In this document: piece after piece, positions 1 through 11,581 of the stretch
Position numbering within the stretch: position 1 is the first letter of the stretch
Layout: every line of letters starts with the position of its first letter
Source: Ustilaginoidea virens
Lineage: Eukaryota > Ascomycota > Sordariomycetes > Hypocreales > Clavicipitaceae
DNA: 64,000 bases
Direction: 5' to 3'
Assembly: GCF_000687475.1 (NCBI RefSeq)
Contig: NC_057317.1
Span: 5,332,501 to 5,396,500 of the forward strand
The notes under the pieces: generated by a model
The model's input: only the letters and a program-made list of their open reading frames with translations
The model's database searches: none
Told to the model about the DNA's origin: nothing
Position numbers and translations under genes: made by a program

Positions 1-2752
1 AGAGGAATATATTTTTATTTCTTATATTTAGGCTCTTTCGCCTTAGAGAAGTATAGGGATTTCTTTTAATTCTAAGGGGAGTCTACTGCGTATCTAGGCC
101 TATTTCTCTAGGGACTATAGGTCTATATTTTTTATTATGGCCTTATTGATGGCTTCTCTTTATATCTAGCGCCTTTCCTATTGAATAACCTTAGTTTAAT
201 TTATTTCTGCTCTTTATACTATTAACTAGTTGAGGCTAATATAGTTTTTTCTTTAATTTCTTATAGCCTTATAGGCCGCTATTATGGCCGACTATACTTC
301 TTAGGTCTACTATAGGGCCCTTTTTAGCGGTTTGGTTCCTCTTTTAGGCATAGCGATATTAGCAATAGCCTATAGTTAGGTCGTAAGCTATTAGGCGAAA
401 ATATCGATCTCTATAGGGGATTAGGGTAGGTGCAAGGCATATAGGATAGCTATTCTGATTTTAGCTTTAGCTTAAGCGAGGATTTTATTAAGTTTCTTCT
501 ATTAGTATATTAGCAGTAATTTACGAAACTTATTTAGTCCTATTTTTACTTAAATTACCTAAGGGATATAGTTAGATCTAGTAATATCTGCCGCCCCTAT
601 AAATTCTATATTAAGGTCTCCTATACTCTATATATAGTCGATAGTGCTATTATATTTGCCTAGGGCTTATCTGGTTATCTCTCCTTATAGTATTATAAGG
701 GTTAGCTTCTATTTTAATATAAGTTCGAGAAGGGTATTATAGCTTAGGGAGGTTTTATAAGAGTGGTCTTATATAGGGTAGTAGATATTAAAGTTATTAG
801 TAAAGATGCTATAGGGGTAAGGGGTGGTTTAGGCGAATTCCTAAAGGGGGATAGACTAATTTAGGGAAGGGATTAGGGAGTAAATAGAGTAAATATCGGT
901 ATTTTAGAGTGTAATATAGTACTAGTCTAGGCCTAAGTCTATTGCCTAAGAGCTAAAAGCGTGTCTTTTATAGATATAGATTGCTATATATCTGCTATAG
1001 GCGGCTATTTAGTATCTACTAAGGCTAGAGTGTAAAAGGAGTCTATCTAAGGCTATAAATTCCTAGAAGGCGATAATATCCGGTTTAGATTTATAGTTAA
1101 AGGCGAGGTATACTAGTAGTAATTTCTTTTATATATTCTAATATAGTACCTCTATTATTAGTATTAAGGCTAAAGGATTAGGGCTTTTAGTGCGTTAATA
1201 GCAGTAGGCTTAAATAAGTTAGGTTAGAAGAATATAGCGATATTGCTACTGCTATTAGTCCTCTTAAAGGCGATAGAGCTTTCTTTATATAGTCTGCCGA
1301 TTTATTTTCTTAAGGAGTCTTCCCTTAGGGAGTTGCTAGCAAAATATTTACGGCCTTTATCTTTTAGGATAGGGGGGGGAGGCATTAATAAGGTGCTAGT
1401 AATTGCGAACTATATTAGTCTAGTGCTATAAGCCTATTTTGCGATATTTTATTGCCTATTTACTATAGGGTAGAATCGAGACTAAACCGGATAAAGTCCC
1501 TAATAGTTAAGGTAGTACTCTCTTTTATTACTAATAATATTAAGGCAGTCTTTATCTCTATTAGGGTATCTCTCCATACTATACCGTCCGCATTAAGGGG
1601 TCTTTATATAGTAATTCGCGATATATCTAAATTTAAAGTATTAATAGTACTATCTTAGGTAGATAGTTTTATTATATAGTTTAGCCTTAAAGATTTCTAC
1701 TTAGTAGATAATTCTAGTCTTATAGAGTCGGTTTACTACTTTTATATTAGTTACTCTAATAATTAGGGGGGCTCTTATTGCTTCTTCGTAGGGTTTCCTT
1801 ATAGCGATTCTACTAATACCGGGGCTATTAGCTTAGGCTAGGTTTAGTTTAATATCTTTAATAGGGATATTCTTAGAGAATTAGGTGGAGAATCCTTTAA
1901 TAATAATACTAAAAGTGCGGATATTTGGTATAGCTTTTATACCGAATATAAGGGGGATTTAGGTAGTTTCTATAGTAAAATAGGATATAGCTTCTGCGAA
2001 GGTGACGACTATATCTCTACTATAGAGTCGGCAAGCGGTAACAGCATTAATACCTCTAGTAGTAGTATTTACCACTTTTATAATCTTAATAGGGGTTCTC
2101 TATTATAGGTTTTTAATAATACTATCTCCTTTAATTATTATTTTACGGTAGATTTTCGGCGGTATAGATAAGGTAGTCGGTTTAAGTAGTATAGTCGTTA
2201 GTATGCCTTTAGTAGTAATACTAGCCTAGGTCGTTCTAAAGGGGGTCTTTAAGGCAAAAGCTTTATTTATAGCGCTCTCTACTACTTTTTCTAGATTATT
2301 AGTCGTAATAAGGTTCGAGTTCGGGTTTAGGGCGGGATTAATTCGGTTAATATATTTAATACTATCGACTAGGCTAGTGATAACATTCTATATATTTCCC
2401 AGTATAGCTACCGGGATATAATTTACGATCTTTTAGTAATACTATTTAAGCAATTCGGTTTCTTCTCGGGTTCCTATATTAGTTCGTGCGATATTACCGG
2501 TAATTCGTCTGTGATTATTATTGGCGATAGTAATACAGTGGTTATAGTGGCTCGATTTGAGTCTACCCCTATTTCCTCTATCTAAGTCTATAATTTCCGC
2601 CGCTTCGATTGCGCCTTCCTCCCGGTGCCGATACACTATCGGCGGATAGGGTAAGACGAGGTAAGGGATTAATTTAGCAACTTTTTAACTGTTTTAGGGG
2701 TGTATTCGCGCCGGTACCGAGGTGCGGGCGAAATCGCGAAAATTTTTTTTTT
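1..2752 (-). mobile_element. Tad1-like LINE copy L1a, 5' portion, heavily RIP-mutated, continues left of window
   Basis: The stretch matches the 5' portion of the near full-length LINE at 54852-61404 in the same orientation. Both have the same 5' terminus on the minus strand (short A-run, then cgcgatttcgcccgcacct) and similar sequence down to the endonuclease part of ORF2. The 5' end lies at the T-run ending near 2752; the rest of the element runs off the left edge. CpA and TpG are almost absent, while CpG remains. The copy abuts L1b head to head at 2752/2753. No target-site duplication can be assigned because the 3' end is outside the window. Confidence 0.75.
2442..2636 (-). pseudogene. LINE ORF1 (gag-like) N-terminal remnant of L1a
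   Basis: ORF1 of Tad-type LINEs encodes a gag-like RNA-binding protein that forms the ribonucleoprotein with element RNA. This short open piece contains IIDLDRGNRG, which aligns with VIDIDRGNRG at the same place in L1c, so it is the ORF1 frame and not a chance ORF. It opens at a GTG, but the frame extends upstream without an obvious ATG, so the true start is uncertain. It ends at a TAA that is probably a former Gln codon. The rest of ORF1 continues leftward with many stops. Non-functional. Confidence 0.55.
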
Positions 2753-5560
2753 CTAGCTTATATATATTAAGACCGGCAATTATTATATAAAAGCCCCCCC
2801 TATAAAAAATAATTAAAAGTCCCTTAACCGTTACTTTACTTAGGTTGAAACTAAAAACCGATTTACTATCTTTTATACTAAAACCCTATTTTATTCCCCT
2901 GCCGAGATAAATATATATGCCATATAGCTTACCGGCTAACTCTAGAGTATTACTAATATTATAGCCCTAAAGAAGGCACCTAAAGCCCCTAGCGTAGAGC
3001 CTTAGTAGAACTCTTGCACTAAAATGGCCTAAAATACCGCAAAAAAGGCCTACTAAAAATAGGTAGTATGCTATACCCTAGAGAATTTTAGTGCCGCGCA
3101 AAAGGTAGGGGTAATTTAATCTTATATTATATAAAAGGAATAATACCGATTATAGAGAGAAGCCTTTAATAAAGCTACCGCTTAAAATACTAACCTATAG
3201 TCCCTAGAGAAATAGGTCTATTTATATAGTAGCCTCCCGCCTAAATTAAGAAAGATCCCTCCGCTAAAATAAGGCAGCCTAAGCCTAAAAGTTATAATAT
3301 ATAAGGAAAAAGCATAAGTTCTCGCTAAATAGTTCTTCCCTACCTCTTAAGCTATTTATAATAATATCCCCGACCCAATATTCCCTTAATTTACTACCGC
3401 TATATTCCCCTTTATTAATTCCTTTTCTTATAAAGTGTCACGGGCTCGGGCTACGCCCGCGCCACAATGTGGCTAGGACTCGGGCTGCGCCCGCGACTAG
3501 CCTAAGGAGTATCGGCACGGGGTCACGAGGGCTCGCTAAGGACTCGGCCCGTGCTACGTACGGGCATAAATAGACTACTCAGAGGCCCCTATTCGGGTCC
3601 TCTTCCTTTCCTCCTTAGTCTATTTAATATATTCATTCGACGCCTATTCGCAGTAGCCCTAGGGCCAGTCCTTTACATAAAGAGGTATATATTATATTAT
3701 GCAATATAGCAGGCTAGAAAGTACTAGGCCCCGATAGGCTCCTAATAAGATTCCTTAAAGTATATAGCCCCCTACTTATTACTACTTTTATATATCTCCT
3801 AAATAAGATATACTATATTAGGTATTACCTAGCTTAGTATTAGGAGGCTAAAGTAATAGTATTATAGAAATTAAGGAAAAAGCTAGAGGAGTACTTTAAG
3901 GCAAGAGGCTAAAGACTAATATTACTCTTTAACCTAATAGAAAAAATTATAGAAGCTATAATCATATAGTAGCTTATTACTACTCTCGAAAAAGGTAACC
4001 TCCTTTTAAACTTCTAAATAGGCAATAGGGTAAACTAATTAACTAATATAATACTAAGCATATTAGTCGAAATTATATATATAACCTAGTACTATAGTGG
4101 GATCGCTTTACTACTTTAATTAAATATATTAGCTATATTTAATATTATTAATTATACCTGCCTTATCTACCTACTACTAGAGAAAGGGCTTTTACTTTAG
4201 CTAGCGGTATAGATATATAGCTTTACCGAATCGCATTTAGTGCGAATCTACTTTAAGGGGCAACTTATAAATAAACTGCTAATTACCGCTAAAGTCCCTT
4301 AAGGGTCCCCCTTTTTTTTTATCCTCTTTTTTATTTATATTATGCTACTCTATAAGAGACTATAGGAGGTTATATTAATTATTACGCTAGGCTTTGCCGA
4401 TGATACTAATATTATAGCCTATAGGAGAGATATAGGGGAGACTAAAGTACTACTAGAGAAAATATAGGCTATCTATAATAATTAGTTTAAGTAAGTAAGA
4501 CTAAATTTCAACTTTAGTAAAAGCGAGCTTATCTACTTTACCTATATACATAAGGCGGATAAGACCTTAGTACAGCTTAAGACTGCTATAATACAGCCGA
4601 AATAGTATACTAGATTCTTAGGGGTCGAAATCTACTATAAGTTAAAATAGAGGGAATACTATATTAAAATTATAAAGAAACTTAAGCGGTAGCGACTCGC
4701 GCTTATAGTAATAGCGGCCTCTACCTAGGGCTACTAATATTAAAAAGTATGCCTTATCTATATATAGGTTATCCGAACCTCTATCGCCTTTAGTATAGGG
4801 GTATAGCATACCTCTACCGCTTCTAAAGGGGTAGCAAAAAGTATTGCAAAATCCCTAGCTATAGAATAGTCAGCCTACCTCTATATAATCACTAAGGCCT
4901 TTAAAGCTATACCGCTAAATACCCTTAAGATTAAGGCAGCTATACCTCTAATTGACCTCTATCTTAATTATATCTATTAGTAATTCCTTAAAAGAATAGC
5001 TAAAATAGGTATAACTAATAAGATTAACCGTATATTAGTAGTAGTAGCGGTAATATTCTAATGCTAATAAAAGAAGGGTAATTATAGACCCCTAACCTAT
5101 ATCCTATTTCCCGACCTTAATTTTTACTAGCTTTTAGCCGAAGAAAGACTGGTAAAAGACTAATATAATTAATAGTAAAATAATCGGATAATAGTAAAAG
5201 CAAAACGCCTTTAGTATAAAACCCTAGCGGCTAAAAGGGCATTAGACTTTTATTCTATAGCGAAAATAACTCGATTATATAAAGGCCTATAAAAGTATAA
5301 ATTGGTAATACTTACTTAACTTTATACGGAAAAAATCGGCTTTAACTCTTTTTTCTGCCTCTAATAAGTTCCTTTAGTGTTATTACCTTTCTATTATTAT
5401 AAGGAAGGTCTAGAAGACCTCTATTATATTATCCTCTCCTACCTAAAGTACTATAAGTAAAAGTATATACTCTTTAGGTCTAGTCCTAGCCTTAGCCTAT
5501 TTTGCAACCGATTTAGTATATCTATTATACTAGATAAACTACGCCTTATATAAACGATCG
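2753..5560 (+). pseudogene. LINE ORF2 remnant: endonuclease end, reverse transcriptase, C-terminal Cys/His region
   Basis: ORF2 of Tad-type LINEs carries an apurinic-like endonuclease, a reverse transcriptase and a C-terminal Cys/His motif, and copies element RNA at the nicked target. The RT catalytic box is readable as LGFADDTN at about 4387-4410, with FADD at 4393-4404 and both Asp residues kept. Downstream, near 5400-5480, EDLYYIILSYLKYY looks like a Cys/His knuckle whose Cys and His have become Tyr (TGC to TAC, CAC to TAC), as RIP does. The frame is littered with TAA/TAG. The solo LTR at 3436-3677 interrupts it. Non-functional. Confidence 0.65.
3436..3677 (+). repeat. Solo LTR of the chromovirus (Gypsy-A family)
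   Basis: A 242-bp LTR starting TGTCACGGG and ending TCCTTTACA, flanked by the 5-bp duplication taaag (3431-3435 and 3678-3682). It has the same length as both Gypsy-A LTRs and is their reverse complement in this orientation. The LINE continues across the site, so it is a true solo LTR left by LTR-LTR recombination. It is less mutated than the Gypsy-A LTRs. It holds the agtctatttaa stretch (3617-3627) that would act as self-primer. Confidence 0.95.
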
Positions 5561-5642
5561 CTTATTAGATACTTAATATCGATCGATTTAACTAATTCTA
5601 GCTTACTTAATCCCTTTAAGCTAGTATAGCTAAAGGCGCTAC

Positions 5643-6401
5643 TGTTAAAATCCTATAGTAGCCTACTAGGCTGCTGGCCTTCTTACCGCCTTTTTGACTT
5701 ACGGTAGTCTTACCAACCCAGGCCCTTGCCTTTTACCTTAAGGATTTTCAGTAGATTATTTACTGTATATCAAGTAAGGTAGGCCTTAAGGTAGGTCTTG
5801 TTAAAAAAGGTGTGGCATTGCTAAATTAGCGTAGTAGCCTACTAGCGTGGTGGCGGCCTACTAGTGTGGTGGCTAGTCTACTAGTGTGGTGGTTAGTTAC
5901 TAGCGTGGTGGCTAGTCCACTAGTGTGGTGGCTAGTCCACTAGTGTGGTGGTTAGTCCACTAGCGTAGTGGCTAATTACTAGTGCGGTGGTTAGGGTGGT
6001 TGGAAAGGCCGGATATAGCGGGGCTGCTGACGTATTGTATATGTGGCAAGTGAGTATTACGGGGAGCTTTCTTACTGGCTACCTTGGATGCCTAGGCCCA
6101 CCCCTCCTTCGTGTATATATAGGATAGCTTTCCCCCTTCTTTCTAGATAGTAGAAGGGCAGCACAATCGAGTCTGTTAATGCACTATATGCCTCTTAACT
6201 TCTTACCTTCCCTGCGTTTTCTAGTTATCTTATATTTGCCTTGCCTTTACACTTGCCCTGCTTTATAGCACTTGTATAGTCTTAGGACTTAGTGAAAAAT
6301 CTAGTATTATACTAAGATTAGTTCACAGGTCGCAGACAGTCTTGTGCCATCTAGCTAGCTAGTAAGGCTCTGCTTTTGTAGTAACCTTGAGAATTGCAAT
6401 A
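5643..6401 (+). repeat. Copia-1 5' LTR
   Basis: 759 bp, TGTTAAAATCC...AATTGCAATA. The 3' terminus is TA rather than CA, as in every LTR of this copia group here. It contains a minisatellite of roughly 20-bp units (ctagtgtggtggctagtcc-like) at about 5830-5990. A possible TATA-like tatatatagg lies near 6114-6123. Confidence 0.95.
5826..5992 (+). repeat. LTR-internal minisatellite, units of about 20 bp
   Basis: Degenerate tandem copies of a unit like ctagtgtggtggctagtcca, about eight in a row, differing by transitions. The same array is present in the 3' LTR (about 11765-11930) and, inverted, in the solo LTR (about 9890-10010). Unit phase is slightly irregular. Confidence 0.85.
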
Positions 6402-6416
6402 GGTTATGAGCCCGGG
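6402..6416 (+). other. Primer binding site, complementary to the initiator tRNA-Met anticodon arm
   Basis: ggttatgagcccggg follows the 5' LTR with no spacer. Its complement contains GGGCTCATAACC, the anticodon stem-loop of eukaryotic initiator tRNA-Met, rather than a tRNA 3' end. Drosophila copia is known to prime with the 5' half of tRNA-iMet; the same is inferred here. The 12-nt core recurs in Copia-C and Copia-D. Confidence 0.7.
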
Positions 6417-6479
6417 TTTTACTTCTTTGTTTTAACCCTACCTTTTTGTGTTCACCCCTTGGTCTCTTTTGCTTATTAG

Positions 6480-6960
6480 TACTACTAATATAGCTATCCT
6501 TTGGTATCTTCGGCTTACCCTTATTAACTTCGGCTTACCTATTATCACCTTTGGCTTACCCTTATTACCTACGGTATTACCCTACGGCATTCAACGGCGT
6601 ACCTAACGGCAACTTACGGCGTAACCTTACGGCACTTTTAGCGTAACCTTACGTTACTTTCGGCGTAACCTACGGCACCTACGGATTTTATAGTGTGATA
6701 TCTACTACACTATACTACTGTATAACACTTTTGCCTCTAGTGCACGACACCCACTGCACTATACGGCACCTGTTATACTCTCCCACTTATAGCACTTTTG
6801 GTACGGTATTTACGGCACCTTTTATATTACGGCACCTATAGCACCCACGGCACCTACGGCAGCTACGGCACTTACGGCACCTTTATATTACGGCACTATA
6901 TAAGCACCTTGAATACCAACGCTATAATACGGACTTGCACAACGCCTACGGCATCTGTGC
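6480..6960 (+). repeat. Copia-1 leader, dispersed tacggca(c/g) repeats
   Basis: The untranslated leader between the priming site and the polyprotein ATG holds more than twenty copies of tacggcacc, tacggcgtaacc and close variants. Copia-C has a comparable RIP-eroded array at 20440-20830. No ORF of note lies here. The role is unknown; packaging or internal ribosome entry is possible but unsupported. Confidence 0.8.
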
Positions 6961-8857
6961 TTTTATACTGAGACCGGCCGCTATAATCTGCGGCTATTTT
7001 TATAGTAGGCTACTAGCCACTATATATACTGGCAATCCGACTAGTTATTCGACTATTTTACTAGCTATTTTACCAGTTACTCGACTATTTTGCTAGCTAT
7101 TTAGCTAGTTATTCCTCTGCTAATTATTCCTCTGTTATTATAACTATCGGCACCATTTTTCAACGGATTTTCAAACCCTTTTTGCCCACTATGGCAGAGT
7201 CAGGATCCTATAAGGCCACTTTGGATTCCGACTCTAAAGCTGATCTTACTGTACAACTACAGCTAGATATAGACTATATAAAGTCCCAGATGAACACTCT
7301 AACTATCCTTATACAAGGCTTAGTTAGTAGGCGAAATAGTAACGTTCCTACTATTATAATTAGCAAGGAACTAGTAGAGGCTACTAGCCCTACTATCTCC
7401 GGTCCTACTAATATGAACAGCAAGGACCCTGTAGAGGCTACTAGTCCTACTAATACTAACGCCGCTTCTACTAATAATAGCAAGAATAATTCTACTAATA
7501 ATAGGAAAAAGAAGTAGCAACAGAAGAAGAAACAAGACTCTAGCAGCAAACAGCAAAATGTCGAGTCCTTTATTATAGGCAATTATAATACCCAGGATAC
7601 TAATATATCCTATTCCTCTTCTTCTACCACTATATCCACTGATATAAGCTATAGTGCTAAATCATGCGGTAGGACCCCTAAGGATGCCCTCCTTTACGAT
7701 ACAGGATCCACTTGTCATATTATTAATGATAAAAAGCATTTCACCACTTTTCACCATTTTGAGAAGGATGATAAGCCTGTAATTACTACTGGTGGTTGCC
7801 CTATTTCCCCTATTAGTTGGGGCACGGCACGATTTACTGTGCTACAGGGCATTAATCCTACGAAATGGGGTATTATAGAGCTCAAGAATGCACTATATAT
7901 TCCTGCCTTGGATATTAACATCATTAGCGGTGTAAAGCACTATGCCGCTAAAGGGGTACTAATTAAAAATCAGCTTTGGTTAGCAAGCCGTAAATGCATC
8001 GGCATTTTTAACTTTGATAAATACGGCTTTTTCCTTCCACAGAAAGGAATAGACACACTACTACTACATCAATCTTGTAGCCATTATACTGTTACTAATA
8101 GTATAGCAGTAGAGGTCCCCAGCCCTACTAACCCTGCTGATTATAGTGATCCTGAGGATACCACTATTACCCCCGTTCCTACTACTGCAACTAGTAAGGA
8201 ACCTGTAGAGGCTACTAGCCCTACCACCCAACCTCCTGCTATTACGACTAGCAAAGAGCCCGCTATTACGATTAGCGAAAATCCTGTAGTGGCTACTAGC
8301 CCTACTCCTGCCCTTATAGCAGCTGATACAGAATATCAGAAGCTATTACAATTAGCCGGCATTTGGCATATACGGCTAGGGCATATAGGTATTCAGCTAC
8401 TTAAAAAGACCTGTGCTAATACCTACCTGGTTTACCCTTTAAAGAAGAAGGATATTACTAGAACAACCTTTATTACCTTTATCCACCAAAATGAAGGTAT
8501 AGGCCCTATTTCTAGTGGCCCAGAAGGAGACTTTTATAGAGGGCAAAATATAGGTTTAGAGGGGGTATCTAGCAGAAAACCTGCTATTTTACTGGATGAC
8601 CTAGAAAGCATTTCTGACCCCACTAACTCTACTAACCTTACTAACATTACTGACACTAATGTTATACCGGATGACCTGGAAAGCATACCGGACCCTACTA
8701 ATTTTACTAGCATTACTAATGCTACCCCGGATGATATTACTAATACTAATGCCACCGTGGATTACCTTCCTAAGTCAGAACGTACTATACTACAGTCCCC
8801 GGCTACTGCAAAAGATGACCTTATAGATATCCTTACTAGCCTTAATCCTACCGACTT

Positions 8858-8990
8858 TGCTGGCTCTGCTGGCCCTACTAGCCCTGCTGGCCCTGCTGGC
8901 CCTGCTGGCCCTACTGGTCCTACTGGCCCTGCTGGCCCGACTAATCCTACGGGCCCTACCGACCCTATTGGCCTTACTGACTTATTCCCT
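8858..8990 (+). repeat. Collagen-like Gly-Pro-Ala/Thr coding repeat in the integrase-RT linker
   Basis: Nine-base units such as ggccctgct/ggccctact encode GPA/GPT triplets between the integrase remnant and RT. Copia-C has a shorter version (GPTNPTGPTNP) and Copia-D a different Pro-rich repeat at the same place, so the linker tolerates expansion. Confidence 0.85.
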
Positions 8991-9470
8991 AATCAGGATT
9001 TATGCCACCTGATATGGGATTCCTGCTATGCAGCTAAGCGTAAGCTAGCTAAAAAGGCCCCTGATGGTACGCCTAATAGCTGGAAGGATGTGCTACGATG
9101 CCCTGAAAAAGAAAAAGACCTTTGGATAAAGGCACTATTTAAGGAATTCGAGCAGCTTTTGGATACTAAAGTCTTCCAATTTATTCCTAAGTCTAGCGTT
9201 CCTATTGATAGGAAAATTATACGCAATAGGCCTGTTTTTCGGGTTAAAAAGGATGCTAATAATCAGCCTATAAAATATAAGGCTAGATTAGTTGTTAAGG
9301 GCTTTATGCAAGTCGAAGGAAAGGATTTCCAGCATACCTATGCTTCCACCTCTATCCCACCTACCTGGAGGGTTATACTGGCTTTGGCAGCTAGTAATAA
9401 CTGGGAAATAAAGCAGATCGACTTTATAGGCGCCTTCCTAAATAGCGAACTTTCTGAGACTATTTATATG

Positions 9471-10210
9471 TATTGCAATTCTCAAGGTCACTATAAAAGC
9501 AGAGCCTTACTAGCTAGCTAGATAGTACAAGACTGTCTGCGACCTGTGAACTAATCTTAGTATAAATACTAGATTTTTCACCAAGTCCTAAGACTATACA
9601 AGTGCTATAAAGCAGGGCAAGTGTAAAGGCAAGGCAAATATAAGATAACCAGAAAACGCAGGGAAGGTAAGAAGTTAAGAGGCATATAGTGCATTAACAG
9701 ACTCAATTGTGCTGCCCTTCAACTGTCTAAAAAGAAGGGGGAAAGCTATCCTATATATACACGAAGGAGGGGTGGGCCCAGGCATTCAGGGTAGCCAGTA
9801 AGATAGCTCCCCGTAATGCTCACTATGCCACGTATATGATACGTCAGCAGCCCCACTATATCCGGCCTTTCCAACCACCCTAACCACCGCACTAGTAATT
9901 AGCCACCACGCTAGTGACTAACCACCATGCTAGTGACTAACCACCACACTAGTGGACTAGCCACTACGCTAGTAGGCCGCCACCACACTAGTAGGCCCAC
10001 CACGCTAATTTAGCAATGCCACACCTTTTTAACAAGGCCTACCTTACTTGATATACAGTAAATAATCCACTGAAAATCCTAAGGTAAAAGGCAAGGGCCT
10101 AAGGTTGGTAAGACTACCGTAAGTCTAAGAGGCGGTATAAGGGCTAGAAGGTCAGTAAGTCAGTAGGGCATTAGGCCAGCAGCCTAGTAGGCTACTATAG
10201 GATTTTAACA
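9471..10210 (-). repeat. Solo LTR of the Copia-1 family inserted in Copia-1 RT
   Basis: 740 bp, reverse complement of the Copia-1 LTR (plus-strand ends TATTGC...TTAACA), with TSD atatg at 9466-9470 and 10211-10215. It splits the RT after ETIYM; the protein resumes at the second atatg with DIPDGF. The insertion plus TSD is 745 bp, which accounts for the shift from frame 3 to frame 1. Confidence 0.95.
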
Positions 10211-11581
10211 ATATGGATATCCCTGACGGATTCCTTGAATTTACGGAAAGTCTACTAACTGATAGCAAGCTTTGGTCTAATATATAGCGTCAACGGCTAC
10301 TAATTCTGCTTAAAGAAGCTGGCTTTAATTCCTCTATTAAGCAAGCTATTTTACTAAAGAAGGCCCTATACGGGCTAAAACAAGCACCCCGCGAATGGCA
10401 ATACCGGCTAAAAGACCTGATTTCTAGTGAAGGCTTCTTACCTTTAGCATCTGATGCTGCCGTCTTTTATAATAAGCAAACCAGCACCTTTATCGTCACC
10501 TATGTTGACGATTGCCTATTAGTTGGTCTAAATATAACTTATATTAACCAGCTAAAAAGGAAATTCCATAAGGTCTATGCTATAGAAGACCGCGGTCCGG
10601 CTTCCTTCTTCCTAGGCGTACAGATTATACGAAATAGGAAGGAAGGTCTATTATGGCTATACCAAGCCCAATTTATAGCAGAGGTCCTAGCTAAATTCGG
10701 TCTATAGGATACTAAACCTCAGCTTATTCCACTTCAACTAGGGATTCTAAATGAATCTAGTGGAAAAGACCTTAGCCCTACTGATCAGAGCCTTTATCAG
10801 AGCCTTACTGGCACTATAATGTGGCTTATGATGATGACTAGACCCGACCTAGCATTTCCTACACAATACCTCTCCCGGTTTATGTTGAAAGCAACTAATG
10901 TGCATCTAAATGCTGCAAAAGGCAGCTTTAGTTACCTTAAAGGCACTGAGAACCTAGCTATTTGTTTTACTAAAAGCAACCAACAGCCTATTATAACCGC
11001 TTATTCTGATAGCGATTTTGCTGGCTGTAAAGAAACTTCTAAATATACTGGAGGCTTCTTAACTACTATTAATAGTGGTCCTATTAGCTGGCGTTCTAAA
11101 CGAGCCTCTTTAGTAGTGCTATCTACTTTAGAAGCTGAATCTGATGCCTTACTTGAGACTATCCGTGAGGTACAGTGGCTTTCTAACCTTTTTAAGGAGC
11201 TAGAAATTGATATCTTACGCCCTATACCGCTATACTGCGATAACAAGGGCTCTATTTCAAATTCTAACGACCCTAATCAGCATGCTCGCACTAAGCATAC
11301 GCTATTAAAATTCCGGTATATTAGGGAGCAAGCCCAGCTGGGCTTGGTGAAAATTACCTACTTACCTACTAATAGCATGCCTGCTGACGGTCTTACCAAG
11401 CCACTACCGGGCCCTAAATTTACTAGGTTCCGCGAGTTACTAGGCCTTAGGGCCTGCTAACTTATACTAACTTACTAAGGTTTTTTTTTTTTCCTATGTT
11501 TTTCCTTGGGACCTTTATTGCATTTTCTTTCCCTATTCTTTACACGATTAGCTTGATACTATAGTAGCTAATCAGAGGGGG

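Larger units (their letters stand above)
7191..11460 (+). pseudogene. Copia-1 polyprotein: short gag remnant, protease, GAG_pre-integrase, RT, RNase H
   Basis: One frame of 1174 residues once the solo LTR plus one TSD copy (9471-10215, 745 bp) is removed. The ATG at 7191 (MAESGSY) is the start; Copia-C has ATA here. Only three internal TAG stops are visible (7515, one near 10288, one near 10708). Protease DTGST is at about residue 170, GAG_pre-integrase WHIRLGH at 392, a Gly-Pro-Ala repeat linker at about 557-600, RT with YVDD at 856, and RNase H (SDSDFAG, LEAESDAL) near 1023. Most of gag and about 750 bp of integrase present in Copia-C are missing, and both deletions keep frame. A Thr/Ser/Pro module (SKEPVEATSPT-like) occurs in the gag remnant and after the protease. 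In Ty1/copia this polyprotein would supply particle proteins, cleavage and reverse transcription; this version could not integrate alone. Confidence 0.9.

Noticed and set aside
1243..1658. Two plus-strand frames of 62 and 68 residues
   Set aside because: Antisense to ORF1 of L1a, without conservation in L1c.
6480..6960. CRISPR-like short repeats
   Set aside because: Repeats are irregular, with no uniform spacers, and sit in a retrotransposon leader of a eukaryote.
11001..11246. 81-residue minus-strand frame (and 15413-15664, 83 residues, +)
   Set aside because: Both are antisense shadows of the RNase H region of Copia-1 and Copia-C.
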